Assembly: GCF_002837185.1 (NCBI RefSeq)
Contig: NZ_KZ477991.1
Coordinates: forward strand, 186,001-250,000
Source of the DNA: Pseudomonas fluorescens
GTDB taxonomy: Bacteria > Pseudomonadota > Gammaproteobacteria > Pseudomonadales > Pseudomonadaceae
Direction: 5' to 3'
Length of the DNA: 64,000 nt
In this document: piece after piece, positions 57,159 to 64,000 of the stretch
Layout of the letters: the number at the start of each line of letters is the position of its first letter
Numbering within the stretch: the stretch's first letter is position 1
The notes under the pieces: model-generated
The model's database searches: none
Told to the model about the DNA's origin: nothing
The model's input: only the letters and a program-made list of their open reading frames with translations
Translations under genes and position numbers: made by a program

Positions 57159-58592
57159 ATGCCCAGCGAACCCACCAGTTCTTCCGTCGACTTCGAAAAA
57201 GTCGACTCCCAATACTTCCAACAACGCGAACTTAAAAAAGGCGCCGCCGGCTGGGTGTTATTAGTTGGCCTGGGCGTTGCCTATGTCATCTCCGGCGACT
57301 ATGCCGGCTGGAACTTCGGCCTGGCCCAGGGCGGTTGGGGCGGGATGTTTCTCGCCACACTGCTGATGGCCACCATGTACCTGTGCATGTGCTTTTCCCT
57401 GGCCGAACTGTCTTCAATGATCCCCACCGCCGGTGGTGGCTACGGCTTTGCCCGCAGCGCGTTCGGCCCCTGGGGCGGGTTCCTGACGGGCACGGCGATC
57501 CTGATCGAATACGCCATCGCTCCCGCCGCCATCGCCGTGTTTATCGGCGCGTATTGCGAGTCGCTGTTCGGTATTGGCGGCTGGATGATCTATCTGGCGT
57601 TCTACATCATCTTTATCGGCATCCACATCTTTGGCGTCGGTGAAGCGTTGAAGTTGATGTTCGTGATTACCGCCATCGCGGCCATCGCGCTGGGTGTGTT
57701 CCTGGTATCGATGGTGCCGCACTTCAACGTCGCCAACCTGCTGGATATCCCGCTGACCGACGCCAAGGGCGCCAGCAGCTTCCTGCCATTCGGCTACGTC
57801 GGCGTGTGGGCGGCGATTCCCTACGCGATCTGGTTTTTCCTCGCGGTAGAGGGCGTGCCACTGGCTGCGGAAGAAACCAAGAATCCCAAGCGCGACCTGC
57901 CACGCGGGCTGATCGGCGCGATTGTGGTGCTGACCAGTTTTGCCCTGTTGATCCTGGTGATCGCGCCCGGCGGCGCCGGCACTTACGCGCTGATCAAATC
58001 CGGCAACCCGCTGGTGGAAGCCCTGGCATTGGCCTACGGCGGTTCGACCTGGATGGGCAGCTTCGTCAACCTGGTGGGCCTGGCCGGCTTGATCGCCAGC
58101 TTTTTCTCGATCATCTATGCCTATTCGCGGCAGATATTCGCCTTGTCCCGCGCCGGCTACCTGCCGCGCAAACTGTCAGAGACCAACAAGAGCAAGGCGC
58201 CGGTACTGGCGTTGGTGATTCCCGGGATTATCGGTTTTGGCCTGTCGCTGACCGGCCAGGGCGATCTGCTGATTCTGGTGGCGGTGTTCGGCGCGACCAT
58301 TTCCTACGTGTTGATGATGGCCGCCCACATCACCCTGCGCATCCGTCGCCCCAAAATGGATCGCCCGTACCGCACGCCAGGCGGCATCTTCACCTCGGGC
58401 GTGGCGCTGGTACTGGCCTGCGTGGCCGTGGTGGCGGGCTTTCTGGTGGATCCACGGGTGGTGATTGGCGCCGCGATCATCTATGGAGTATTAATTGCTT
58501 ACTTTGCTTTCTACAGCCGGCATCACTTGGTAGCAGGCACGCCGGAAGAAGAATTTGCGGCGATCCAGGCCGCAGAGGCCGCCTTGCACTGA
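57159..58592 (+). CDS. eat: Ethanolamine permease
   Basis: 477 residues, APC superfamily with about 12 helices. Segments: 'WVLLVGLGVAYVISGDYAGW', 'SSMIPTAGGGYGFARSAFGP', 'AIPYAIWFFLAVEGVPLAAE' and 'ETKNPKRDLPRGLIGAIVVL'. The start of the transport core (VISGDYAGWNFGLAQGGWGG) is characteristic of the ethanolamine permease subfamily. It brings ethanolamine in for EutBC, encoded 63 bp downstream. A GGAAGG site precedes the ATG. Confidence 0.93.
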   Translation: MPSEPTSSSVDFEKVDSQYFQQRELKKGAAGWVLLVGLGVAYVISGDYAGWNFGLAQGGWGGMFLATLLMATMYLCMCFSLAELSSMIPTAGGGYGFARSAFGPWGGFLTGTAILIEYAIAPAAIAVFIGAYCESLFGIGGWMIYLAFYIIFIGIHIFGVGEALKLMFVITAIAAIALGVFLVSMVPHFNVANLLDIPLTDAKGASSFLPFGYVGVWAAIPYAIWFFLAVEGVPLAAEETKNPKRDLPRGLIGAIVVLTSFALLILVIAPGGAGTYALIKSGNPLVEALALAYGGSTWMGSFVNLVGLAGLIASFFSIIYAYSRQIFALSRAGYLPRKLSETNKSKAPVLALVIPGIIGFGLSLTGQGDLLILVAVFGATISYVLMMAAHITLRIRRPKMDRPYRTPGGIFTSGVALVLACVAVVAGFLVDPRVVIGAAIIYGVLIAYFAFYSRHHLVAGTPEEEFAAIQAAEAALH

Positions 58593-58655
58593 TTGCCGAA
58601 AACCTCGACGCGGGCGGCTTTTCCACGCTTGCCCGCGTCATTCAGGAGACACTGT

Positions 58656-60050
58656 ATGGCAAGCTTTTCCCACGCGGTGGGTGCACACACCTACCGCTTC
58701 GACAGCCTCAAGGATGTGCTGGCCAAGGCCAGCCCGGCGCGTTCCGGGGATTTCCTCGCCGGTGTTGCCGCGCAGAATGACGGCGAGCGGGTGGCAGCGC
58801 AGATGGCGCTGGCGAATATTCCACTCAAGCACTTTCTGCAGGAGGCGCTGATTCCCTACGAGAGCGATGAAGTCACCCGACTGATCATCGACACCCACGA
58901 TAAACAGGCGTTTACACCGGTCAGCCACCTCACCGTCGGCGGCCTGCGCGACTGGCTGCTCAGTGATGCGGCCGACGAACAGTCCCTGCGTTTATTGGCA
59001 CCGGGGCTGACACCGGAAATGGCCGCCGCCGTGTCCAAGATCATGCGCGTGCAGGACCTGGTGCTGGTGGCGCAGAAGATCCGCGTCGTCACCCAGTTTC
59101 GCGGCACCCTGGGCCTGCGCGGGCGTCTGTCCACGCGCCTGCAACCCAACCATCCCACCGACGAACCGGCGGGCATCGCCGCCAGCATTCTCGACGGCCT
59201 GCTCTACGGCAACGGCGATGCAATGATCGGCATCAACCCGGCCACTGACAGCATCGCCTCGATCTGCGCCATGCTCGAGATGCTCGATGCGATCATCCAG
59301 CGCTACGAAATCCCCACCCAGGCCTGCGTGCTGACCCACGTCACCACCTCCATCGAGGCGATCAACCGGGGCGTGCCGCTGGACCTGGTGTTCCAGTCGA
59401 TCGCCGGCACCGAAGCAGCCAACGCCAGCTTCGGCATCAGCCTGAGCCTGCTGCAGGAAGGTTACGATGCCGGCCTGAGCCTCAATCGCGGCACCCTGGG
59501 CCAGAACCTGATGTATTTCGAAACCGGCCAGGGCAGCGCCTTGTCAGCCAACGCGCATTCTGGCGTCGACCAGCAAACCTGTGAGACCCGCGCCTATGCG
59601 GTGGCCCGGCATTTCAAACCGTTTCTGGTCAACACCGTGGTCGGTTTTATCGGCCCCGAGTACCTGTACAACGGCAAGCAGATCATCCGCGCCGGTCTCG
59701 AAGACCACTTCTGCGGCAAGTTGCTCGGCGTGCCGATGGGTTGCGACATCTGCTACACCAACCACGCCGAAGCCGACCAGGACGACATGGACACCCTGCT
59801 GACCCTGCTCGGCGTGGCCGGGATCAATTTCATCATGGGCATCCCTGGCTCTGACGACATCATGCTCAATTACCAGACCACCTCATTCCACGACGCGCTG
59901 TACGCCCGCCAGGCACTGGGGTTGAAGCCGGCGCCGGAGTTCGAGCAATGGCTGGCGAAAATGGGCATCTTTACACAAGAAGGTGGCAAGGTACGCTTTG
60001 GTAACAGCCTGCCACCGGCGTTTCGCCACGCGTTGGCGCAATTGGGATGA
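58656..60050 (+). CDS. eutB: Ethanolamine ammonia-lyase, large subunit
   Basis: 464 residues. It starts [20 protein letters not shown] after an AGGAG site. Family segments: '[20 protein letters not shown]', '[20 protein letters not shown]', '[16 protein letters not shown]' and '[20 protein letters not shown]', which contain substrate-binding residues. The enzyme needs adenosylcobalamin and splits ethanolamine to acetaldehyde and ammonia. It overlaps eutC by 4 bp (ATGA), the tight pairing usual for the two subunits. Confidence 0.97.
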   Translation: MASFSHAVGAHTYRFDSLKDVLAKASPARSGDFLAGVAAQNDGERVAAQMALANIPLKHFLQEALIPYESDEVTRLIIDTHDKQAFTPVSHLTVGGLRDWLLSDAADEQSLRLLAPGLTPEMAAAVSKIMRVQDLVLVAQKIRVVTQFRGTLGLRGRLSTRLQPNHPTDEPAGIAASILDGLLYGNGDAMIGINPATDSIASICAMLEMLDAIIQRYEIPTQACVLTHVTTSIEAINRGVPLDLVFQSIAGTEAANASFGISLSLLQEGYDAGLSLNRGTLGQNLMYFETGQGSALSANAHSGVDQQTCETRAYAVARHFKPFLVNTVVGFIGPEYLYNGKQIIRAGLEDHFCGKLLGVPMGCDICYTNHAEADQDDMDTLLTLLGVAGINFIMGIPGSDDIMLNYQTTSFHDALYARQALGLKPAPEFEQWLAKMGIFTQEGGKVRFGNSLPPAFRHALAQLG

Positions 60051-60880
60051 AGGAGCCGCCTGTGCAACTCGACCTGCCTGACAATCCATGGTTGCAACTG
60101 CGCCGCCTGACCCCGGCGCGCATTGCCCTGGGCCGCACCGGCACCAGCATCCCGACCAACGCTCAACTGGATTTCCAGTTCGCCCACGCCCAGGCGCGGG
60201 ACGCGGTGCACCTGCCCTTCGATCATGAAGGGCTGAGCCGTCAATTCGCCGAACGCGGCCGCGACAGCCTGTTGCTGCACAGCGCCGCACCCGACCGGCA
60301 TACCTACCTGCAACGCCCGGATCTTGGACGCCGATTAAGTGATGAATCGGCACAGACCTTGCGCGATTACGCGGCAGCGCATCCGAATGGGGTGGACCTG
60401 GCGATCGTAGTGGCCGATGGCCTGTCGGCGCTGGCCGTGCATAAACACACCGCGCCTTTTCTGACACGCCTGGAAGAACAGACCCACGCTGAAGGCTGGT
60501 CTTTGTCACCGGTAATCCTGGTAGAACAGGGCCGCGTCGCAGTGGCCGACGAGATCGGGCAACTGCTCGGCGCCAAAATGGTGGTGATCCTGATCGGCGA
60601 ACGGCCGGGGCTCAGCTCGCCGGACAGCCTGGGGCTGTATTTCACCTACAACCCCAAGGTCGGCCTCACCGACGCCTACCGCAATTGCATCTCCAATGTA
60701 CGCCTGGAAGGCCTGAGTTACGGCATGGCGGCCCATCGCCTGCTGTACCTGATGCGCGAGGCCTGCCGCCGGCAGTTGTCCGGGGTCAACCTCAAGGACG
60801 AGGCGCAGTTGCAGACGATTGAATCAGATGATCCGGGCTTGATGAAAAGCAACTTCCTGCTCAGCCCACCCATAGACTGA
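60047..60880 (+). CDS. eutC: Ethanolamine ammonia-lyase, small subunit
   Basis: 277 residues. Marks: '[20 protein letters not shown]', '[18 protein letters not shown]', '[20 protein letters not shown]' and '[20 protein letters not shown]', all typical of EutC, which binds part of the B12 cofactor. The ATG at 60047 overlaps the eutB stop. No eutA reactivase, shell protein or other eut gene follows, so this is the short pseudomonad form of the pathway. Confidence 0.96.
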   Translation: MKEPPVQLDLPDNPWLQLRRLTPARIALGRTGTSIPTNAQLDFQFAHAQARDAVHLPFDHEGLSRQFAERGRDSLLLHSAAPDRHTYLQRPDLGRRLSDESAQTLRDYAAAHPNGVDLAIVVADGLSALAVHKHTAPFLTRLEEQTHAEGWSLSPVILVEQGRVAVADEIGQLLGAKMVVILIGERPGLSSPDSLGLYFTYNPKVGLTDAYRNCISNVRLEGLSYGMAAHRLLYLMREACRRQLSGVNLKDEAQLQTIESDDPGLMKSNFLLSPPID

Positions 60881-60971
60881 TCGCCGCACGATTGCGCTTT
60901 TTCATGGCTTTAGGCAGCATCAAGCGAAGACCGCGCGCGTGGTCGTACCCATTTGGAAGTTGAGGCCTGGC

Positions 60972-61430
60972 ATGCGGATTACTCAAGCGACCCTGGAACA
61001 CCTGGACCTGCTCACTCCGCTGTTCGTCAAATACCGCGAATTCTATGGCGCCTTGCCGTTCCCGGACTCGTCGCGGGCCTTCCTGGAAAAGCGCCTGCGC
61101 CGCAAGGAATCGGTGATCTACCTGGCGCTGGCCGATGATGATGACAAGCGGCTGCTGGGGTTCTGCCAGCTGTATCCGAGCTTCTCTTCGCTGTCGCTCA
61201 AACGTGTGTGGATCCTCAATGACATCTATGTGGCAGAGGACGCGCGTCGACAACTGGTCGCCGACAACCTGATGCGCGCGGCGAAGAAGATGGCCAAGGA
61301 GACCCACGCGGTGCGGCTGCGGGTATCGACCAGCAGCGATAATGACGTGGCGCAGAAGACCTATGAGTCCATCGGTTTTCGCGAAGACACCGAATTCAAG
61401 AACTATGTGCTGCCGATCAGCGAAGACTGA
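60972..61430 (+). CDS. GNAT family N-acetyltransferase
   Basis: 152 residues. The acetyl-CoA binding region is 'ILNDIYVAEDARRQLVADNL' (here RRQLVA in place of the usual Q/RxxGxG/A), followed by 'LRVSTSSDNDVAQKTYESIG' and 'FREDTEFKNYVLPI', a common GNAT ending. The acceptor substrate is unknown. The ATG at 60972 (MRITQATLEHL) is the usual type of start. It follows eutC by 91 bp and corresponds in position to P. aeruginosa PA4026; no link with ethanolamine is shown. Confidence 0.88.
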   Translation: MRITQATLEHLDLLTPLFVKYREFYGALPFPDSSRAFLEKRLRRKESVIYLALADDDDKRLLGFCQLYPSFSSLSLKRVWILNDIYVAEDARRQLVADNLMRAAKKMAKETHAVRLRVSTSSDNDVAQKTYESIGFREDTEFKNYVLPISED

Positions 61431-61453
61431 CCTCCAACCACCGCAAATCCCCT

Positions 61454-61540
61454 GTGGGAGGGGGCTTGCCCCCGATGGCGGCGTGTCAGTTAACGAATCT
61501 TTCCCTGACCCACCGCCATCGGGGGCAAGCCCCCTCCCCC
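61454..61540. repeat. REPIN (group I), GNAT-dedA gap
   Basis: REP at 61454-61469 and an inverted copy with one mismatch at 61525-61540. The rest of the 301-bp gap to dedA holds a candidate -10 box and nothing else I can recognise. Confidence 0.9.
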
Positions 61541-61620
61541 ATTTAAACCAAGCCCCACCGCTTCACACTTTCACGACACTCCCCGCTACAAAAGCCACAC
61601 GCTTTTCACCATTCAATCCG

Positions 61621-61626
61621 TATAAT
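61621..61626 (+). promoter_or_regulatory. Candidate -10 element of dedA
   Basis: A perfect TATAAT 105 bp before the dedA ATG; the matching -35 position is poor, so this is weak evidence. Confidence 0.35.
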
Positions 61627-61731
61627 GCGCACCTCTCAGGGTTGTAAGAATCTCGACATACACGTGTAGTCTTATTACCCGTCGTTCCCGCACTGGCCTG
61701 CTGAGCCGGGCCATTGACACAGGTGCCATCC

Positions 61732-62388
61732 ATGGATTTCAACCCGCTTGACCTTATCCTGCATCTCGACGTTTACCTCGACATGCTGGTAACCAATTAC
61801 GGTCCGTGGATCTACGCCATTCTGTTCCTGGTGATTTTTTGCGAGACCGGCCTGGTGGTCATGCCGTTCCTGCCGGGTGATTCGTTGCTGTTCATCGCCG
61901 GCGCCGTTGCCGCAGGCGGCGGCATGGACCCGGTGTTGCTGGCCGGCCTGCTGATGCTGGCGGCCATCCTTGGCGACAGCACCAACTACGTGATAGGGCG
62001 AACGGTGGGCGAACGCTTGTTCAGCAACCCGAACTCGAAAATTTTCCGTCGCGACTACCTGCAAAAAACCCACGACTTCTACGACAAACACGGCGGCAAA
62101 ACCGTGACCCTGGCGCGCTTCCTGCCGATCCTGCGCACCTTCGCGCCGTTCGTCGCCGGCATCGCGAAAATGCCCTACCCGCGCTTCTTCGGTTTCAGCG
62201 TGCTGGGCACCATCCTCTGGGTCGGCGGCCTGGTAACCCTGGGCTACTTCTTCGGCAACGTGCCGTTCATCAAGAAGAACCTGTCGTTGCTCGTCGTGTT
62301 CATCATCCTGCTGTCCCTGGTGCCGATGATCATCGGCGTGGTGCGCAGCCGCTTTGGCCGCACCTCCTCCGAAGCCAAACCGCACTGA
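61732..62388 (+). CDS. DedA family membrane protein
   Basis: 218 residues. DedA motifs: 'FCETGLVVMPFLPGDSLLFI', 'LGDSTNYVIGRTVGERLF', 'LARFLPILRTFAPFVAGIAK' and 'MPYPRFFGFSVLGTILWVGG'. DedA proteins help recycle undecaprenyl phosphate or move phospholipids across the membrane and affect proton-motive force and drug tolerance. The ATG at 61732 (MDFNPLDLILH) is used. The peptidase gene follows after 6 bp. A second DedA domain, fused to PAP2, is encoded at 39730-41046. Confidence 0.93.
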   Translation: MDFNPLDLILHLDVYLDMLVTNYGPWIYAILFLVIFCETGLVVMPFLPGDSLLFIAGAVAAGGGMDPVLLAGLLMLAAILGDSTNYVIGRTVGERLFSNPNSKIFRRDYLQKTHDFYDKHGGKTVTLARFLPILRTFAPFVAGIAKMPYPRFFGFSVLGTILWVGGLVTLGYFFGNVPFIKKNLSLLVVFIILLSLVPMIIGVVRSRFGRTSSEAKPH

Positions 62389-62394
62389 TCGCCC

Positions 62395-63210
62395 ATGTGG
62401 TCCCTCAGCGCCTGGCGTCGCCGGCGCCTGCTGGCCAAGCACCCGATTGCCGATGACACCTGGCAGCGGGTGCGCCACCACCTGACCTTCCTCGACGGCA
62501 TCACGGCCGAGCAAGACCAATGGCTGCGCGAAGCCTGTGTGCTGTTCCTCGCCGAAAAACACCTCACCGCCTTGCCCGGCGTCGAACTGCACCAGCAACA
62601 ACGCCTGCTGCTCGCCGCCCAGGCGCAACTGCCGCTGATGAACCTCGGCGACCTCGACTGGTATCAGGGTTTCCATGAAATCGTGCTGTACCCCGACGAC
62701 TTTCTCAGCCCGCAGCGCCATCGCGATGCCAGCGGCGTGGAACACGAGTGGGACGGCGAACACAGCGGCGAAGCCTGGCAGCAGGGCCCGGTGATCCTCG
62801 CCTGGCCCGGGGTACTGGCCAGCGGCCAATGGGAAGGCTACAACCTGGTCATCCACGAGCTGGCGCACAAACTGGACATGCTCAACGGCGACGCCAACGG
62901 CCTGCCACCGCTGCACAACGACATGCGTGTGCAGGACTGGGCCAGCGTGATGCAAAGCGCCTTTGACGACCTCAATCGCCAACTGGACGCCGACCCGAAC
63001 GCTGAAACCGAGATCGACCCCTACGCCGCCGAAAACCCGGCGGAATTCTTCGCCGTCACCAGCGAGTATTTCTTCAGTGCCCCGGATTTGCTGGCCAACA
63101 GTTATCCACAGGTGTACGCCCAACTCAGCCGCTTCTACCGCCAGGATCCCCTGGCCCGTCTGAATCAACTGCAAGCCCGCGACCCGCGTTACCAGCCGCA
63201 GGGCGAATGA
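62395..63210 (+). CDS. MtfA-type zinc peptidase (M90 family)
   Basis: 271 residues. The HExxH zinc motif is 'VIHELAHKLDMLNG', with a downstream Glu in 'ENPAEFFAVTSEYFF', as in MtfA/M90 and DUF980 proteins. In E. coli MtfA interacts with Mlc and trims peptides; the pseudomonad role is not known. The protein has no signal peptide. It starts 6 bp after dedA and is likely in the same transcript. Confidence 0.91.
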   Translation: MWSLSAWRRRRLLAKHPIADDTWQRVRHHLTFLDGITAEQDQWLREACVLFLAEKHLTALPGVELHQQQRLLLAAQAQLPLMNLGDLDWYQGFHEIVLYPDDFLSPQRHRDASGVEHEWDGEHSGEAWQQGPVILAWPGVLASGQWEGYNLVIHELAHKLDMLNGDANGLPPLHNDMRVQDWASVMQSAFDDLNRQLDADPNAETEIDPYAAENPAEFFAVTSEYFFSAPDLLANSYPQVYAQLSRFYRQDPLARLNQLQARDPRYQPQGE

Positions 63211-63252
63211 CCGTACGACGCTTGGCGCATGGCATCGGCGTCAGAATATGCC

Positions 63253-63258
63253 TATAAT
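63253..63258 (+). promoter_or_regulatory. Candidate -10 element of ppa
   Basis: A perfect TATAAT 61 bp before the ppa ATG, after the end of the peptidase gene. The -35 region is weak. Confidence 0.4.
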
Positions 63259-63319
63259 CGCCGCCACTTTTAGGCCAATCCGGCCATGTCATATGGCCAA
63301 CTAACGGGGGCAACGCCCA

Positions 63320-63847
63320 ATGAGCTACAGCAAGATTCCGGCTGGCAAAGACCTGCCGAACGACATCTACGTCGCCATCGAAATTCCGGCCAACCACGCG
63401 CCGATCAAATACGAAATCGACAAAGACAGCGACTGCCTGTTCGTTGACCGTTTCATGGCCACCCCGATGTTCTACCCGGCCAACTACGGTTTTATCCCCA
63501 ACACCCTGGCTGACGACGGTGACCCCCTCGACGTGCTGGTCGTGACCCCTTACCCGGTCACCCCAGGCTCGGTCATCCGCGCCCGTCCGGTCGGCATCCT
63601 GAACATGACCGACGACGGCGGCGGCGACGCCAAAGTCATCGCAGTGCCACACGACAAGCTGTCCCAGCTGTACGTCGACGTGAAGGAATACACCGACCTG
63701 CCGCCCCTGCTGCTGGAACAGATCAAGCACTTCTTCGAGAACTACAAAGACCTCGAAAAAGGCAAATGGGTGAAGATCGACGGTTGGGGCGACGCAGAAG
63801 CCGCCCGCGCCGAGATCATGAAGTCGGTTGCCGCCTACAAAGGCTGA
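63320..63847 (+). CDS. ppa: Inorganic pyrophosphatase
   Basis: 175 residues, family I soluble PPase. Metal-binding signature '[15 protein letters not shown]', plus '[18 protein letters not shown]', '[18 protein letters not shown]' and '[20 protein letters not shown]'. It hydrolyses pyrophosphate to drive biosynthesis. The ATG at 63320 is preceded by a GGGGG-rich site and the start [18 protein letters not shown] is typical. A strong terminator follows. Confidence 0.98.
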   Translation: MSYSKIPAGKDLPNDIYVAIEIPANHAPIKYEIDKDSDCLFVDRFMATPMFYPANYGFIPNTLADDGDPLDVLVVTPYPVTPGSVIRARPVGILNMTDDGGGDAKVIAVPHDKLSQLYVDVKEYTDLPPLLLEQIKHFFENYKDLEKGKWVKIDGWGDAEAARAEIMKSVAAYKG

Positions 63848-63874
63848 TACCTGCGCCTCATTGCCACGGCAAGC

Positions 63875-63905
63875 AAAAAGCCCCGATTATTCGGGGCTTT
63901 TTTTT
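63875..63905 (+). terminator. Rho-independent terminator of ppa
   Basis: AAAAAGCCCCGA (63875-63886), loop TTAT, TCGGGGCTTTTT, with the T run continuing to 63905. A textbook intrinsic terminator 27 bp after the ppa stop; with its A-tract it may work in both directions. The final 95 bp of the window show no gene. Confidence 0.93.
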
Positions 63906-64000
63906 GGGTAAAATTAAACATCGAGTTCAGCGCTTAAGTTCAGGCGTTCAACTAACCAGCCACCCTGAAGAATCAGGCTACAACTAAGCAAAAACCTACA

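Overview
The window is a chromosomal segment of a fluorescent Pseudomonas, most likely of the Pseudomonas fluorescens group. Three things point there. Codon and base use are uniformly GC-rich. The gene order ladS-thiD-thiE-hemL / miaB-phoH-ybeY-corC-lnt / leuS-lptE-holA-arfA / lipA-lipB-ybeD-dacC-rlpA-mltB-rodA-mrdA-rlmH-rsfS-nadD-proA / ubiX-mpl / eatR-exaC-eat-eutBC / ppa follows the P. aeruginosa PA3972-PA4031 backbone as I remember it. The intergenic spaces carry many copies of the GTGGGAGGGGGCTTGC repeat, the group I REP/REPIN of P. fluorescens SBW25-type strains. Identifications are from reading protein motifs and gene context; no database search was run.

Layout. 1-6.9 kb: 3' part of an AidB-like acyl-CoA dehydrogenase, the hybrid kinase LadS, thiamine genes thiD-thiE, hemL and a Sel1-repeat protein. 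6.9-12.5 kb: an accessory operon on the minus strand. It holds a possible short leader peptide, a trimethylamine-dehydrogenase-like flavoprotein, a polar amino-acid-type ABC importer with no ATPase gene, and a zinc deacylase. 12.6-19.8 kb: DUF1820, miaB, the phoH-ybeY-corC-lnt operon, ydcF and a small conserved gene. 20.0-27.2 kb: leuS, lptE, holA, arfA, an sltB-type transglycosylase and ldcA. 27.4-38.8 kb: a long minus-strand cell-wall, lipoate and ribosome block. 38.9-48.6 kb: mpg, a DedA-PAP2 fusion, a cid/lrg pair, MaoC, a MORN-repeat/C13-peptidase lipoprotein, ubiX and mpl. 48.7-53.1 kb: a second accessory insert with a 1062-residue toxin-like protein and a 357-residue partner. 53.2-60.9 kb: ethanolamine catabolism, with a sigma-54 activator and a very good sigma-54 promoter. 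61-63.9 kb: GNAT, DedA, an MtfA-type peptidase, ppa and its terminator.

How the genes work together. The core is housekeeping: cofactors (thiamine, tetrapyrrole, lipoate, NAD, prenyl-FMN), envelope building and recycling (Lnt, LptE, DacC, RlpA, MltB, RodA, PBP2, LdcA, Mpl), and translation (LeuRS, MiaB, YbeY, RlmH, RsfS, ArfA). The ethanolamine unit imports ethanolamine (Eat), splits it to acetaldehyde and ammonia (EutBC) and oxidises the acetaldehyde (ExaC) under EatR control. The two inserts are the least ordinary parts. One looks like uptake and oxidation of an unknown amine. The other looks like a toxin-like pair set between mpl and eatR, which I recall as adjacent in P. aeruginosa. The nicest regulatory signal is a 12-bp hairpin inside arfA, expected to make its mRNA nonstop.
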